From Limnephilus marmoratus (Eukaryota; Arthropoda; Insecta; Trichoptera; Limnephilidae), in contig OU862922.1 in the NCBI GenBank assembly GCA_917880885.1, positions 23,436,627-23,500,626 of the forward strand: 64,000 nt of DNA, in the 5' to 3' direction. The notes below the pieces were generated by a model. That model saw only the letters and a program-made list of their open reading frames with translations. It made no database searches and was not told the DNA's origin. A program made the position numbers and the translations under genes. This document shows, in pieces, positions 1 to 11,889 of this stretch. Within the stretch, counting starts at the first letter, position 1, and each line of letters opens with the position of its first letter.

Positions 1-1960
1 CACATCAAATCCTTAAAGTTTCATCACAATCGGATGAATGGTTTGGCAAATCTTAGCGTTTAAACATAATTATATATAAAGCCGCCAGCAGGGCCTAGCA
101 GCAGAAATCTGCCAAAGAGAAGTATATATACATCATTGGAGGCATGCACATATCAACTTTCCATAGTTTCATCGCAATCGGATGAATGGTTTGGCAAAGC
201 TTAGCGTTTAAACATACTTACATATAAAGCCGCCCGCAGGGCCTAGCAGCTGAAATCTGCCAAGCTGAAGAATAAAGACACCATTGCAGGCATGCACACA
301 TCAAATCCTTAAAGTTTCATCGAAATCGGTTGAATGGTTTGGCAAAGCTTAGCGTTTAAACATATTCATATATAAAGCCGCCCGCAGGGCCTAGCAGCAG
401 AAATCTGCCAAGCTGAAGTATAACGACACCATTGCAGGCATGCACACATCAAATTCTTGAAGTTTCATCGCAATCGGATGAATGGTTTGGCAAATCTTAG
501 CGTTTAAACATAATTATATATAAAGCCGCCCACAGGGCCTAGCAGCAGAAACCTGCCAAACAGAAGTATATTTACATCATTGGAGGCATGCACACATCAA
601 ATCCTTAAAGTTTCATCGCAAATGGATGAATGGTTTGGCAAAGCTTAGCGTTTAAACATACTTACATATAAAGCCGCCCGGAGGGCCTAGCAGCTGAAAT
701 CTGCCAAGCTGAAGTATAAAAACACCATTGCAGGCATGCACACATCAAATCCTTAAAGTTTCATCGCAATCGGATGAATGGTTTGGCAAAGCTTAGCGTT
801 TAAACATAATTATATATAAAGCCGCCCACAGGGCCTAGCAGCAGAAACCTGCCAAGCTGATGTATAAAGACACCATTGCAGGCATGCACACATCAAATCC
901 TTAAAGTTTCATCACAATCGGATGAATGGTTTGGCAAATCTTAGCGTTTAAACATAATTATATATAAAGCCGCCCACAGGGCCTAGCAGCAGAAACCTGC
1001 CAAAGAGAAGTATATATACATCATTGGAGGCCTGCACACATCAACTTTCCATAGTTTCATCGCAATCGGATGAATGGTTTGGCAAAGCTTAGCGTTTAAA
1101 CATACTTACATATAAAGCCGCCCGCAGGGCCTAGCAGCTGAAATCTGCCAAGCTGAAGAATAAAGACACCATTGCAGGCATGCACACAACAAATCCTTAA
1201 AGTTTCATCGAAATCGGATGAATGGTTTGGCAAAGCTTAGCGTTTAAACATATTCATATATAAAGCCGCCCGCAGGGCCTAGCAGCAAGAAATCTGCCAA
1301 GCTGAAGTATAACGACACCATTGCAGGCATGCACACATCAAATTCTTGAAGTTTCATCGCAATCGGATGAATGGTTTGGCAAATCTTAGCGTTTAAACAT
1401 AATTATATATAAAGCCGCCCACAGGGCCTAGCAGCAGAAACCTGCCAAACAGAAGTATATTTACATCATTGGAGGCATGCACACATCAAATCCTTAAAGT
1501 TTCATCGCAAACGGATGAATGGTTTGGCAAAGCTTAGCGTTTAAACATACTTACATATAAAGCCGCCCGCAGGGCCTAGCAGCTGAAATCTGCCAAGCTG
1601 AAGTATAAAAACACCATTGCAGGCATGCACACATCAAATCCTTAAAGTTTCATCGCAATCTGATGAATGGTTTGGCAAAGCTTAGCGTTTTAACATAATT
1701 ATATATAAAGCCGCATACAGGGCCTAGCAGCAGAAACCTGCCAAGCTGAAGTGTAAAAACACCATTGCAGGCATGCACACATCAAATTCTTGAAGTTTCA
1801 TCGCAATCGGATGAATGGTTTGGCAAATCTTAGCGTTTAAACATACTTACATATAAAGCCGCCCGCAGGGCCTAGCAGCTGAAATCTGCCGAGCTGAAAT
1901 ATAAAGACACCATTGCAGGCATGCTCACATCAAATCCTAAAAGTTTCATCGCAATACGAT
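1..1960. repeat. 148-bp satellite array with six-monomer higher-order repeat
   Basis: Monomers begin at 1, 149, 297, 445, 593, 741, 889, 1037, 1185, 1333, 1482, 1630, 1778 and 1926, so the period is 148 bp, with one 1-bp insertion near 1287. Each monomer holds the words TTTCATCGCAATCGGATGAA, GCTTAGCGTTTAAACATA and AAAGCCGCCCGCAGGGCCTA. Monomer variants recur in order every six units (888 bp). For example, the variant with CACAATCGG and AAAGAGAAG is at 1 and 889, the variant with TCAACTTTCCATAG is at 149 and 1037, and the GAAATCGG variant is at 297 and 1185. The array continues beyond the left edge of the window. On the right it decays into the single-copy form of the same repeat that occurs inside the Helitron-like units (for example 7980-8150). 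It is therefore a local amplification of a transposon-internal repeat. Confidence 0.95.
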
Positions 1961-3653
1961 GAACGGTTAGCCATGCATAATTTCATGATGCCAGAACGTA
2001 GTACAGAATTCCTATGTTTATATTTCACAAAAATTGCGCTATAATTTTTTTTTAATTATTTACGAAAAAAAAATCTTGAAACTGAATTTTAGCGCATTAA
2101 AAAAATAATATTATGAATCCTGAATTCAAGCAAAAGCCATCGTCAAATCAGTAATCCAACCAATATAACGTCATCAAGCTTAAATACAAAAAAAATCATT
2201 TTATAATGGCCGTCGCCATGCCCAAATACGCTCAGCCAATAAAAATGAAAAATAAAACATTTAATAATGGCCGTCGCCACGCCCAAATACGCTCAGCCAA
2301 TAAAAATTAAAAATAAAACATTTAATAATGGCCGTCGCCACGCCCAAATACCGTCAGCCAATCAGGGGGCCTCTAGTAATACGGCACCCCTAATGTCGTT
2401 TTGATTGGTTGGAGTTCCCAGCCAATCACGTTCCAGCCAATCAGCGGGCTTCGGGTAAATTTCGTAAATCGCAGGTAGTTCAGGATTGAAGTTATTTTTA
2501 AAAACAATTTAAAAAAATTTAAATTAACTCTGCGTTTTAAAAAAAATATATTTTAAGCCTTTTTTTTTTGGAATTGACATTTTTTATGTATCAATCTTTT
2601 GAATTCATTGACACACATGCTCTTTTATTAATAAATGTATATTTTATTATGAGAAATGTTTGAAAAACTAAAAAATTATTCACATCTTCATTTCAGATAT
2701 GAATCTGCTCTTCCCAAATCTTAATGCGACTGTCCGAATCGATTTTCTGTAACAAAAAAAAAAAAAATCAAAAGTCAGAAATAATAAAGAAAAAAAAATT
2801 AATAATTTTTCGAGCGGTCTCTTTTTAATCACCCTCAAAACGACAATAAAGAATGAAACTGCCCGTGGAATTCTGCCTACACGATGCATAATTTTCTTAC
2901 TCCAATTTCGAACGTTTTAATTTGAAATTTTTGATAGAAATTTGATTTTTTCTAACGAAAAGCTTTGCTTCTCGACTCTGCCGATAGGTGGCTCCGTTAA
3001 AAGTATACATTTTTTTTAAACATTAGTTTCAATACTCGACTTTTATGTTGTTTTTTTGCACACGTCAGTTTTCAAATGAATATTACAACGATGTTTTTGA
3101 GAAAAGTGATAATTATGACGGTCAATTGACCTTTGAAAAACTCTTGTTGACGGAATTTCACTAAATTTTGGCTTCCAAGCGTGATATTTTCGACAAAATC
3201 GCGTATGCCAGTCGGCCGGTGGGAAAACGAAAAATGAAAGATGACATTTAAAATCTGCGTACCTAGCGAAATCAGTTTTGTATGGGAGATTTTCGCTACA
3301 TCTTTCTCAACTTTTGCAGGCATTTGAAAAGAGATAGATACAATGAATTCGCTTCGAAGAAGAGTGAACCGTGGGGCCTTTGAAATCGGATGAGCTTAGA
3401 GATCAATTTGGCTTGCCAAATTTTACCAAATTTTCGCAAGCCAAAGTGACCCGTGAGGTTTCACCCACCCGAGGGGCAAAGTGGTCGCTTTTCCCCTCAA
3501 ATCGAAAGTGAGCTTTGACCCTTACCAAACGGCCGCGAGCCAAAGTGACCCTTGTCGTTTCACCCACCCGAGGGGCAGAGTGGTCGCTTTTCCCCTCAAA
3601 TCAAAAGTGAGGTTTTTCCCGACCTACCCCAAAACTGTGCATTAATATATATA
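1961..3653 (-). mobile_element. Helitron-like unit 0, partial, type 1 (B form)
   Basis: This is the minus-strand 5' part of the leftmost unit; its 3' part lies in or beyond the satellite at the window edge. Positions 3060-3653 match 9700-10194 and 17028-17520 almost base for base. The shared part includes a conserved block around 3180-3330 that also gives an 83-codon open frame on the minus strand, and the head region rich in CACCCACCCGAGGGGC. The unit starts next to the CTAG end of unit 1 at 3654. I treat the short open frames as by-products, because copies differ and no protein family is recognisable. Confidence 0.7.
2203..2385. repeat. 61-bp tandem repeat, three copies, with CCAAT boxes
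   Basis: The word AATGGCCGTCGCCACGCCCA recurs at 2205, 2266 and 2327, giving a 61-bp period. Each copy contains CAGCCAAT. Beyond the third copy two more CCAAT words (2422, 2437) and one inverted ATTGG (2404) occur before 2445. I did not find this block in the other units, so it appears private to the leftmost unit. Confidence 0.85.
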
Positions 3654-3764
3654 CTAGGTTTTGCCCGTTGCAGAAGCAACTGATGGGTTAAAACATTATG
3701 CGATTTGACGTGTGAACGTGGATGAAGCTAGGAGGAGTGTGTGTTAAATTAAATATATGAAGAA

Positions 3765-4515
3765 ACCTTAGTTCACAGTGACCTTGCAACGCATGCCGGG
3801 TACCCGTTGTATATAATGTTATGTAGTGCAGCGCTTGCATTAAAATGTAATTTGCCAGGAATTGGAATGGAACCATTACAGTTAAGTTGACCCCGAGGTT
3901 ACAGTGATTTTGCAACGCATGCCGGGTACCCTTTGTATATAATGTTATAATGTAAAGCAGGCGTTTGCAAGGCGCTTGTATTATAATGTAGTTTTCAGGA
4001 ACTTGGAATGGAACCATTACAGTTAAGTTGACCCCGAGGTTACAGTGATCTTGCAACGCATGCCGGGTACCCGTTGTATATAATGTTATAATATATTGCA
4101 GGCGTTTGCAAGGCGCTTGCATTATAATGTAGTTTCCCGGAACTTGGAATGGAACCATTACAGTTAAGTTGACCCCGAGATTACAGTGATGTTGCAACGC
4201 ATGCCGGGTACCCTTTGTATATAATGTTATAATATAAAGCAGGCGTTTGCAAGGCGCTTGCATAATAATGTAGTTTCCCGGAACTTGGAATGGAACCATT
4301 ACAGTTAAGTTGACCCCGAGATTACAGTGATGTTGCAACGCATGCCGGGTACCCGTTGTATGTAATGTTATAATACAGTGCATGCGTTGGCAAGGCGCTT
4401 GAATTATAATGTAGTTTCCCGGAACTTGGAATGGAACCATTACAGTTAAGTTGACCCCGAGGTTACAGTGTTGTTGCAACGCATGCCGGGTACCCGTTGT
4501 ATATAATGTTATGTA
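3765..4515. repeat. 141-bp minisatellite, unit 1
   Basis: About five to six copies of a 141-bp monomer, marked by the word CGCATGCCGGGTACCC at 141-bp steps (3921, 4062, 4203 and on). The monomer length is divisible by three and free of stops in one minus-strand frame, so a 278-codon open frame runs through the array. I read that frame as a consequence of the repeat, not as a gene. Confidence 0.93.
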
Positions 4516-4529
4516 GAAATACAAATCCC

Positions 4530-4842
4530 CAAAGTTGACCTTTATTGGTTAACCAACACCTCTGCCATAGGTCACCCCAAGTGGTTCGCTACGTTTGGTG
4601 ATTTAGTAGGGGTGCCCGGGTTCATGGGGTGAGGTCTGTCTAGGTCTTGGAGGCGGATGCCCAGGACACACTGAACCCCAGATTCCTACCCACCCCTTAA
4701 ACCCTTTTGCTTCCCAGAACTCTCATCTCCTTCCTTTCCCAAAAAAAATCCTCCACACAGCATCCCCAAAGATGACATAGGACCTGAGGGAAATTATTTT
4801 CCCCACGGCGTCCTGTGTGGAGCTCATGTAAAAAAAAAAAAT
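4530..4842 (+). mobile_element. SINE family B, inside unit 1
   Basis: A repeat of about 310 bp running from the AACCAACACCTCTGCCATAG region to a poly(A) stretch. Its last ~90 bp hold CCTCCACACAGCATCCCC and TCCTGTGTGGAGCTCATG, which pair as an inverted repeat. The same 3' tail ends a LINE family at 47030-47430. Copies sit at the matching place in units 2, 3 and 4, so the insertion predates the unit duplications. Confidence 0.7.
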
Positions 4843-5019
4843 TAAATGCATATAAATTCACCTTTCCCAAAAAGCCAGAAATAATTGAAAAAAAACATGT
4901 TCTTAATATATTTTCCCTTGCTTAGTTCTGCACTCCTGGTATTTATACTTTTAAAATTTTGTTTTATTCGAGTAAAAAAAAGAACAGAAAAAATATTCTT
5001 TCATAGCGTACTCTACCCC

Positions 5020-5110
5020 CCCCCCCCTTCCTCCATCCCGCAAAACCCCCTCACGGGTTCCCCTCCGCCTTCCCAGGTTACCCTCCCCCCTCCGTGGTAT
5101 TTTTCCCCCC
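5020..5110. repeat. Pyrimidine-rich low-complexity tract
   Basis: A C-rich strand with a run of nine to ten C and several CCCTCC words. The matching place in unit 3 (11706-11810) has a longer C run, so the tract is length-variable between copies. Confidence 0.85.
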
Positions 5111-5199
5111 CTCCCGCGCTCATTATTTCATTGCCGTTACATTTAGTTTTCAAACAGCTCGCGTGCCACCTATTGAAATATTTTTATGCAAATTTTGCA

Positions 5200-5770
5200 A
5201 AAATGCCAGAGCTCACCAGCCAATAAACAAACATAACAAAAAAAGAATTATTCAATTTGGTGCAGTCTTTCGGAAGTTATGCGCGTACATACATTTCGAC
5301 GATTCATTTTTATGCAAATTTCATAATGCCAGAGCTCACCAGTAGTTTTATTTAAAATGCCAGAGCTCACCAGTAGTTGTATAGAAACTTTGTCCTAACA
5401 ATAAGGAACGCAACAAAAAAAGAATTATTCAATTACGTGCAGTCGTTCTGAAGTTATGAGCGTCCTTACATTTCGGCGAATCATTTTTAAACAAATTTCG
5501 TTATGCCAGAGCTCACCAGTAATTTTATTCAAAACTTGTCCTAGTAATAACAAATACAACAACGAAAGAATTATTCAATTTTGTGTATTCGCTCGGAAGC
5601 TATGCGCATTTATAGATTTCGGCGATTCATTTTAAACAAATTTTATTATTCCAGAGCTCATCAGTCGTCTTATACAAACCTTGCCCGAACAATAACGAAA
5701 CCAACTCAAAAAGAATTATCCAATTTGGACCAGTCGTTCATGAGCTATAATTTATAGATGATACCCGTGG
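5200..5770. repeat. ~145-bp tandem repeats of unit 1
   Basis: The word ATGCCAGAGCTCACCAGT recurs at about 5204, 5327, 5358, 5504 and 5649. The typical spacing is 145-146 bp, with one 123-bp copy and a 31-bp duplication. The monomer also holds AAAAGAATTATTCAATT and ACATTTCGGCGATTCATTTT. The related block in unit 3 is at 11890-12440. Confidence 0.85.
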
Positions 5771-5845
5771 ATAATTATTTATCCGTTTATGTAATTTTCA
5801 GGGTACCTACCTAGTTCATCAAAATATTCTAAAACAATATGTTAT

Positions 5846-6049
5846 TTATATGGCAACACAAACGTTAAACTTTGTCGTAACCACCTCAAGCACAGCCTGA
5901 AAATCGAACACCTGCGCTGGTTTAAGAACATTTCCCATACAAATTACGTCAGCCAACGGTGTCATGGCCTGACTGAAAACCTCAGGTGGTTTTGGATAGT
6001 GTTCCATGTTCAGTATTGCAAGGTTGAAGAAAATAAATAAACATTTCAA
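5846..6049 (-). pseudogene. Coding-like fragment shared by units 1 and 3
   Basis: A minus-strand open frame of 67 codons. Its middle part (from MEHYPKPPEVF to VLEVV) is also found in unit 3 at 13035-13215 with mostly conservative differences, where a stop replaces a glycine codon. The text reads like a real protein segment and lies in an otherwise repetitive unit, which would fit a host gene fragment captured by a Helitron-like element. I do not recognise the protein. It has no promoter, start context or partner exon that I can see. Confidence 0.35.
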
Positions 6050-6739
6050 ATATCTACCGATTTAACAGGCTGAGAACGATGTGCATTTTCGATGTTGTTG
6101 GATTTTTCGCAAATGTCAGATATAATTGCAAAGTTTGACGCGATATTGTGAAACATTTTAAATGGGAAGCTACATATGTTTTTATTTTAAAAGTTTCTAA
6201 ATCTTGTATAATTTATGATTATTAAAAGACATCTCTCGCAAAATGTTTATTTTCATCGTAATTTACCATCCCGCAAAGGGCCTTTAAAATGTCAATTTTT
6301 CTTCGGTATTTTGAAGATCGCCGTTTAATTAATTGGAATAAATTTCTAGCAAAAATCAGTTTTGTATGGGAAATTTTCGATACATCTTTCTCAACTTTTG
6401 CAGGCATTTGAAAAGAGATAGATACAATGAATTCGCTTCGAAGAAGAGTGAACCGTGGGGCCTTTGAAATCGGATGAGCTTAGAGATCAATTTGGCTTGC
6501 CAAATTTTACCAAATTTTTGCAAGCCAAAGTGACCCGTGAGGTTTCACCCACCCGAGGGGCAGAGTGGTCGCTTTTCCCCTCAAATCGAAAGTGAGGTTT
6601 TCCGTGACCTTTCCCAAAAGTGAACAATACTATATATACTAGCTGGGCCCGTTGCAGAAGCAACTAACGGGTTAAAACACTATGCGATTTGACGTGTGAA
6701 CGTGGATGAAGCAAGGAGGAGTGTGTGTTAAATAAATAT

Positions 6740-7370
6740 ATGAAGAAACCTGAGGTTACAGTGACCTTGCAACGCATGCCGGGTACCCGTTGTTTATAAT
6801 GTTATAATATAGTGCAGGCATTTGCAAGGCGCTTGCATAATAATGTAGTTTCCCTGAACTTGGAATGGAACCATTACAGTTATGTTGACCCCAAGGTTAC
6901 AGTGATGTCGCAACGCATGCCGGGTACCCTTTGTATATAATGTTTTAATATAAATCAGGCGTTTGCAAGGCGCTTGTATTATAATGTAGTTTCCCGGAAC
7001 TTGGAATGTAACCATTACAGTTAAATTGACCCCGAGGTTACAGTGATCTTGCAACGCATGCCGGGTACCCGTTGTATATAATATTATAATAAAGTGCAGG
7101 CGTTTGCAAGGCGCTTGCATTATAATGTAGTTTATTGGAACTTGGAATGGAACCATTACAGTTAAGTTGACCCCGAGGTTACAGTGATCTTGCAACGCAT
7201 GCCGGGTACCCTTTGTATATAATGTTATAATATAAAGCAGGCGTTTGTAAGGCGCTTGCATTATAATGTAGTTTCCCGGAACTTGGAATGGAACCATTAC
7301 AGTTAAGTTGACCCCGAGATTACAGTGATGTTGCAACGCATGCCGGGTACCCGTTGTATATAATGTAATA
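6740..7370. repeat. 141-bp minisatellite, unit 2
   Basis: Five copies marked by CGCATGCCGGGTACCC. The 212-codon minus-strand open frame over this array and the following sequence is a repeat artefact. The identical array occurs at 14067-14695. Confidence 0.93.
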
Positions 7371-7384
7371 TAGAAATACAAATC

Positions 7385-7698
7385 CCCAAAGTTGTCCTTT
7401 ATTGGATAACCAACACGTCTGCCATAGGTCACCTCAAGTGGTTCGCTAGGTTTGGTGATATAGTAGGGGTGCCCGGGTTCATGGGGTTAGGTCTGTCTAG
7501 GTCTTAGAGGCGGATGACCAGGACACACTGAACCCCAGATTCCTACCCACCCCTTAAACCCTTTTCCTTCCCAGAACTCTCATCTCCTTCCTTTCCTAAA
7601 AAAAATCCTCCACACAGCATCCCCAAAGAAGACATAGGCCCTGAGGGAAATTATTTTCCCCACGGCCTCCTGTGTGGAGCTCATGTAAAAAAAAAATA
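7385..7698 (+). mobile_element. SINE family B, inside unit 2
   Basis: Same family as 4530-4842, ending in TGTGTGGAGCTCATG plus poly(A). It lies at the same position relative to the minisatellite. Confidence 0.7.
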
Positions 7699-7854
7699 AT
7701 TAAATGCATATAAATTCACCTTTCCTGTCTATGTCAGTCTTAAATGATGACCTACATAGTACCCTTGGATGGTGAAAGCCAGAAATAATTGAAAAAAAAA
7801 CATGTTCTTAATATTTTTTCCCTTGCTTAGTTCTGCACTCCTGGTATTTATCCT

Positions 7855-7935
7855 TTTTTACATGAGCTCCACACAGAAGACCCCGAGGAAAATAATTTCC
7901 CTCAGGGTAATCTCATCTTTGTAGATATTGGGTTG
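7855..7935 (-). mobile_element. Inverted SINE/LINE B tail fragment
   Basis: Starts CATGAGCTCCACACAG and runs through CCCCGAGGAAAATAATTTCC. This is the reverse complement of the 3' tail of SINE B. It sits ~160 bp from the end of a direct copy, so a transcript could fold back here. The copy in unit 4 is at 15187-15262. Confidence 0.7.
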
Positions 7936-8334
7936 AGGGTTTTTTAAGGCAAAGAAGGCGAGGAGAGCAACGCTCAGTGGTTAAACATACGTATGTATAA
8001 GGCCACCCGCAGGGCCTAGCAGCTGAAACCTGTCAAACAGAAGTATCTAGTCGCCATCGGAGGCATGCACACATCAAATTCCCAAAGTTTCATCGCAATC
8101 GGATGAACGGTTTAGCAATGCATAATTTCATGATGCCAGAGCTCACCATTTTATACATTAAGAATCGAAGGTCCCCAAAGTTTCATCGGAATCGAAGAAG
8201 AATTAACACAGAACGTGAAAATTAACTTAAAAAAAGTATGCTTTTACCTGCATAATTTAGCAAAAAATTGACCATGTTAAGATATTTAAATTTATTAATT
8301 TTCATAACGTTGCTTGAAATGGCTTTTGCCGTTT

Positions 8335-8475
8335 TTGGTGACCAGATCTGAATAGCCAGGTACTTCCCCACCTTCCTCGTCTCCATCTCCTTCCCCTCCC
8401 CACTACCTTTAGCCTCACAACATACCCCAACTGGGGATGCCATAGTTTCACTGACTTCAGTAGTTGGGACTCTTG
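8335..8475 (+). mobile_element. SINE family A, 3' body fragment (unit 2)
   Basis: Holds AGATCTGAATAGCCAGGTAC, CTTCCCCACCTTCCTC and GGGGATGCCATAG, ending TTGTGCCGTATTATC. The tRNA-derived head is missing. It matches the body of fuller copies at 55580-55975 and 62295-62700 (complement). Confidence 0.7.
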
Positions 8476-10304
8476 TGCCGTATTATCATTAAAATTTAGT
8501 TAATAATGTATAAAACAATTAATTTCCGTACAATTTTCAAGTACCTACACCATTTGAAAAAAAAAATTGTACCATCTTTGCTATTAAATTTACACAATAT
8601 ATTAATTTTTCATTAATTCGTCAACAACGTTCCCTCATAAGTAGGTACTGGCCATTACTGGTATTATTATTTGAGAATGTCCAAAAAGAACGAAACTTTA
8701 CCTACACATTCATAAATGAAAAATATTTTGATAGGTTCTTTCAAAAAAATTTAATAATTCTCCAAAATTTTCAATTAATTTTCACGTTCTGTGAAAGTTA
8801 TTTTAAAGTTCTGTAATTGTTTCAGTTTTGTGGTGCAACTGGATAAAATGATATAACATCAGAACTCGAATAGAACTTACGCAGAACGTTAGAATTAACT
8901 TTAAAGAAATGTTGAATTCTTCAATTTTATTGCAACAACCCGGCATCCAACGTAAGTACCTACATAATTCGTCTAGGTACCTACTCATTTTCGCAAAAAA
9001 ACCACGGTAGTAAGTCGGTAAGCCGGTAGGTAGGTACCTAAGCACTTATTTCCATCACTAAGTTGCATGGTTTATCTGTGTGTTCTAAATAACAGGGTCC
9101 GCCAAAACTGCGTTACTCATTTTTGGTAAAAATAAATTGATTAAATAATAATATTTTTTTTAAAATAAAAATAAAATCGTCTTTTTTTAAATATTTTTCT
9201 AGAAATGACATCGGTCAAACATCCAACTTTTAAATTCACGAACGCGCATACTACTTTCGTAATAAATAATTATTCACAACGATACATGTATGGAAAAAAA
9301 CTGAAATTCTAAGCATCGTCATTTGAGAAATGTTTCTACGCCGCTCTAACGTTAGTCGTGAAGGCCCGACTATATTTTCGAAAAAAAAAATATCAAGAAA
9401 ATTATCATTCAAAATAATTAAAAAAATAATTATTATATTTCGAGCAGCATTTTTTTTACCACCGTGTACCGGCATAATAACGATTCATGAATGATGAAAT
9501 TCGATTTTAAAACCTGCTAACAACGCCAATTTAAGACACTCCAATTTTGTTTCGCGTTCGAATTTGAATTTTAGTCTATTTTTAAATTTTTCTAATGAAA
9601 TGTTTTAATTCTATGTCCTGTCGACTGGCGGCGCCGTGAAAACAGTACATAATTTTAAAGATTAGTTTCAATACTCGACTTTTATGTTGTTTTTTTGCAC
9701 ATGTCAGTTTGTCAAACGAATATAACAACGATGTTTTTGAGAAAAGTGATAATTACGACGGTCAATTGACCTTTGAAAAACTCTTGTTGACGGAATTTCA
9801 CTAAATTTTGGCTTCCAAGCGTGATATTTTCGACAAAATCGCGTATGCCAGTCGGCCGGTGGGAAAACGAAAAATGAAAGATGACATTTAAAATCTGCGT
9901 ACCTAGCGAAATCAGTTTTGTATGGGAGATTTTCGCTACATCTTTCTCAACTTTTGCAGGCATTTGAAAAGAGATAGATACAATGAATTCGCTTCGAAGA
10001 AGAGTGAACCGTGGGGCCTTTGAAATCGGATGAGCTTAGAGATCAATTTGGCTTGCCAAATTTTACCAAATTTTTGCAAGCCAAAGTGACCCGTGAGGTT
10101 TCACCCACCCGAGGGGCAGAGTGGTCGCTTTTCCCCTCAAATCGAAAGTGAGGTTTTCCGTGACCTTTCCCAAAAGTGAACAATACTATATATACTAGGT
10201 TTTGCCCGTTGCAGAAGCAACTGACGGGTTAAAACACTTTGCGATTTGCGTGTGAATGTGGATGAAGCGAGGAGGAGTGTGTGTTAAATTAATTATATGA
10301 AGAA

Positions 10305-11205
10305 ACCTGAGGTTACAGTGACTTTGCAACGCATGCCGGGTACCCGTTGTATATAATGTTATAATATAGTGCAGGCATTTGCAAGGCGCTTGCATAATAA
10401 TGTAGTTTCCCTGAACTTGGAATGGAATACAGTTAAGTTGATCCCGAGGTTACAGTGATGTTGCAACGCATGCCGGGAACCCTTTGTATATAATGTTATA
10501 ATATAAAACAGGCGTTTGCAAGGCGCTTGCATTATAATGTAGTTTCCCGGAACTTGGAATGGAACCATTACAGTTAAGTTGACCCCGAGATTACAGTGAT
10601 GTTGCAACGCATGCCGGGTACCCGTTGTATATAATGTTATAATACATTGCATGCGTTTGCAAGGCGCTTGAATTATAATGTAGTTTCCCGGAACTTGGAA
10701 TGGAACCATTACAGTTAAGTTGACCCCGAGGTTACAGCGATGTTGCAACGCATGCCGGGTACCCTTTGTATATAATGTTATAATATAAAGCAGGCGTTTG
10801 CAAGGCGCTTGTATTATAATGTAGTTTCCAGGAACTTGGAATGGAACCATTACAGTTAAGTTGACCCTGAGGTTACAGTGATCTTGCAACGCATGCCGGG
10901 TACCCTTTGTATATAATGTTATAATATAAAGCAGGCGTTTGTAAGGCTCTTGCATTATAATGTAGTTTTCCGGAACTTGGAATGGAACCATTACAGTTAA
11001 GTTGACCCCGAGATTACAGTAATGTTGCAACGCATGCCGGGTACCCGTTGTATATAATGTTATAATACAGTGCATGCGTTTGCAAGGCGCTTGAATTATA
11101 ATGTAGTTTCCCGGAACTTGGAATGGAACCATTACAGTTAAGTTGACCCCGAGGTTACAGTGTTGTTGCAACGCATGCCAGGTACCCGTTGTATATAATG
11201 TAATG
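10305..11205. repeat. 141-bp minisatellite, unit 3
   Basis: About seven copies. The minus-strand frame is open for 302 codons across the array, the longest of its kind here. Copy number differs from the sister arrays (five to seven), as expected for a minisatellite and not for a conserved protein. Confidence 0.93.
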
Positions 11206-11219
11206 TAGAAATACAAATC

Positions 11220-11533
11220 CCCAAAGTTGTCCTTTATTGGATAACCAACTTCTCTGCCATAGGTCACCTCAAGTGGTTCGCTACGTTTGGTGATTTAGTA
11301 GGGGTGTCCGGGTTCATGGGGTGAGGTCTGTCTAGGTCTTGGAGGCGGATGTCCAGGACACACTGAACCCCAGATTCCTACCCACCCCTTAAACCCTTTT
11401 CCTTCCCAGAACTCTCATCTCCTTCCTTTCCTTAAAAAAAATCCTCCACACAGCATCCCCAAAGATGACATAGGACCTGAGGGAAATTATTTTCCCCACG
11501 GCCTCCTGTGCGGAGCTCATGTAAAAAAAAAAA
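11220..11533 (+). mobile_element. SINE family B, inside unit 3
   Basis: Orthologous in position to 4530-4842, with the same CCTCCACACAGCATCCCC tail, ending in poly(A). Confidence 0.7.
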
Positions 11534-11705
11534 TTAAATGCATATAAATTCACCTTTCCCAAAAAGCCAGAAATAATTGAAAAAAACATGTTCTTAATAT
11601 ATTTTCCCTTGCTTAGTTCTGCACTCCTGGTATTTATCCTTTTAAAATTTTGTTTTATTCGAGTAAAAAAAAGAACAGAAAAAATATTCTTTCATAGCGT
11701 ACTCT

Positions 11706-11810
11706 ACCCCCCCCCCCCCCCCTTCCTCCATCCCGCAAAACCCCTCCCGGGTTCCCCTCCCCCTTCCCAGATTACCCTCCCCCCTCCGTGGTTTTTTCCC
11801 CCCTCCCGCG
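11706..11810. repeat. C-rich tract with long homopolymer, unit 3
   Basis: A C run of about 15-16 bp near 11707, followed by CCTCCC-type words. It corresponds to 5020-5110 in unit 1 but is longer. Confidence 0.85.
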
Positions 11811-11889
11811 CTCATTATTTCATTGCCGTTACATTTGGTTTTCAAGCAGCTCGCGTGCCACCTATTGAAATATTTTTATGCAAATTTCG

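Larger units (their letters stand above)
3654..6638 (-). mobile_element. Helitron-like unit 1, type 1 (A form)
   Basis: Read on the minus strand the unit ends in a hairpin (GTTGCTTCTGCAAC flanked by CCC and GGG) followed by CTAG at 3654-3657 and then T. This is the classic Helitron 3' end. From its 3' end inward it carries the 141-bp minisatellite (3765-4515), a SINE copy (4530-4842), a pyrimidine-rich run (5020-5110), 145-bp repeats (5200-5770) and a coding-like fragment (5846-6049). Its head (6410-6638) matches the other type 1 units. It has no replication or helicase gene, so it must be non-autonomous. The usual 5' TC of Helitrons is not evident; the unit begins TATATATAGTATTG. Confidence 0.75.
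6639..10194 (-). mobile_element. Helitron-like unit 2, type 1 (B form)
   Basis: The 3' end is CTAG at 6639-6642, preceded on the minus strand by the hairpin CCCGTTAGTTGCTTCTGCAACGGG with the spacer CCCAG. Inside are the 141-bp array (6740-7370), SINE B (7385-7698), one inverted SINE B tail (7855-7935), a single 148-bp repeat (7980-8150), a SINE A piece (8335-8475), and the head block matching unit 0 (9700-10194). Unit 4 is nearly identical, at an offset of 7327-7328 bp. Confidence 0.78.

Noticed and set aside
1..1960. CRISPR array, suggested by the regular repeats.
   Set aside because: The whole 148-bp period is conserved, with no unique spacers, and the DNA is eukaryotic. It is satellite DNA.
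4752..4842. Short DNA transposon with CTCCACACAG terminal inverted repeats.
   Set aside because: The pairing sequences are the stem of the SINE/LINE B 3' tail, always followed by poly(A) on one side and by SINE or LINE body on the other, without target duplications around the hairpin.
3688..11267. Minus-strand frames of 200-300 codons with a repeated GTRHALQ...CNLGVNLTVMVPFQVP motif, looking like a repeat protein.
   Set aside because: They coincide exactly with the 141-bp minisatellite, whose length is divisible by three. Copy number differs between units and the ~127-bp version is not open. No family is recognised.
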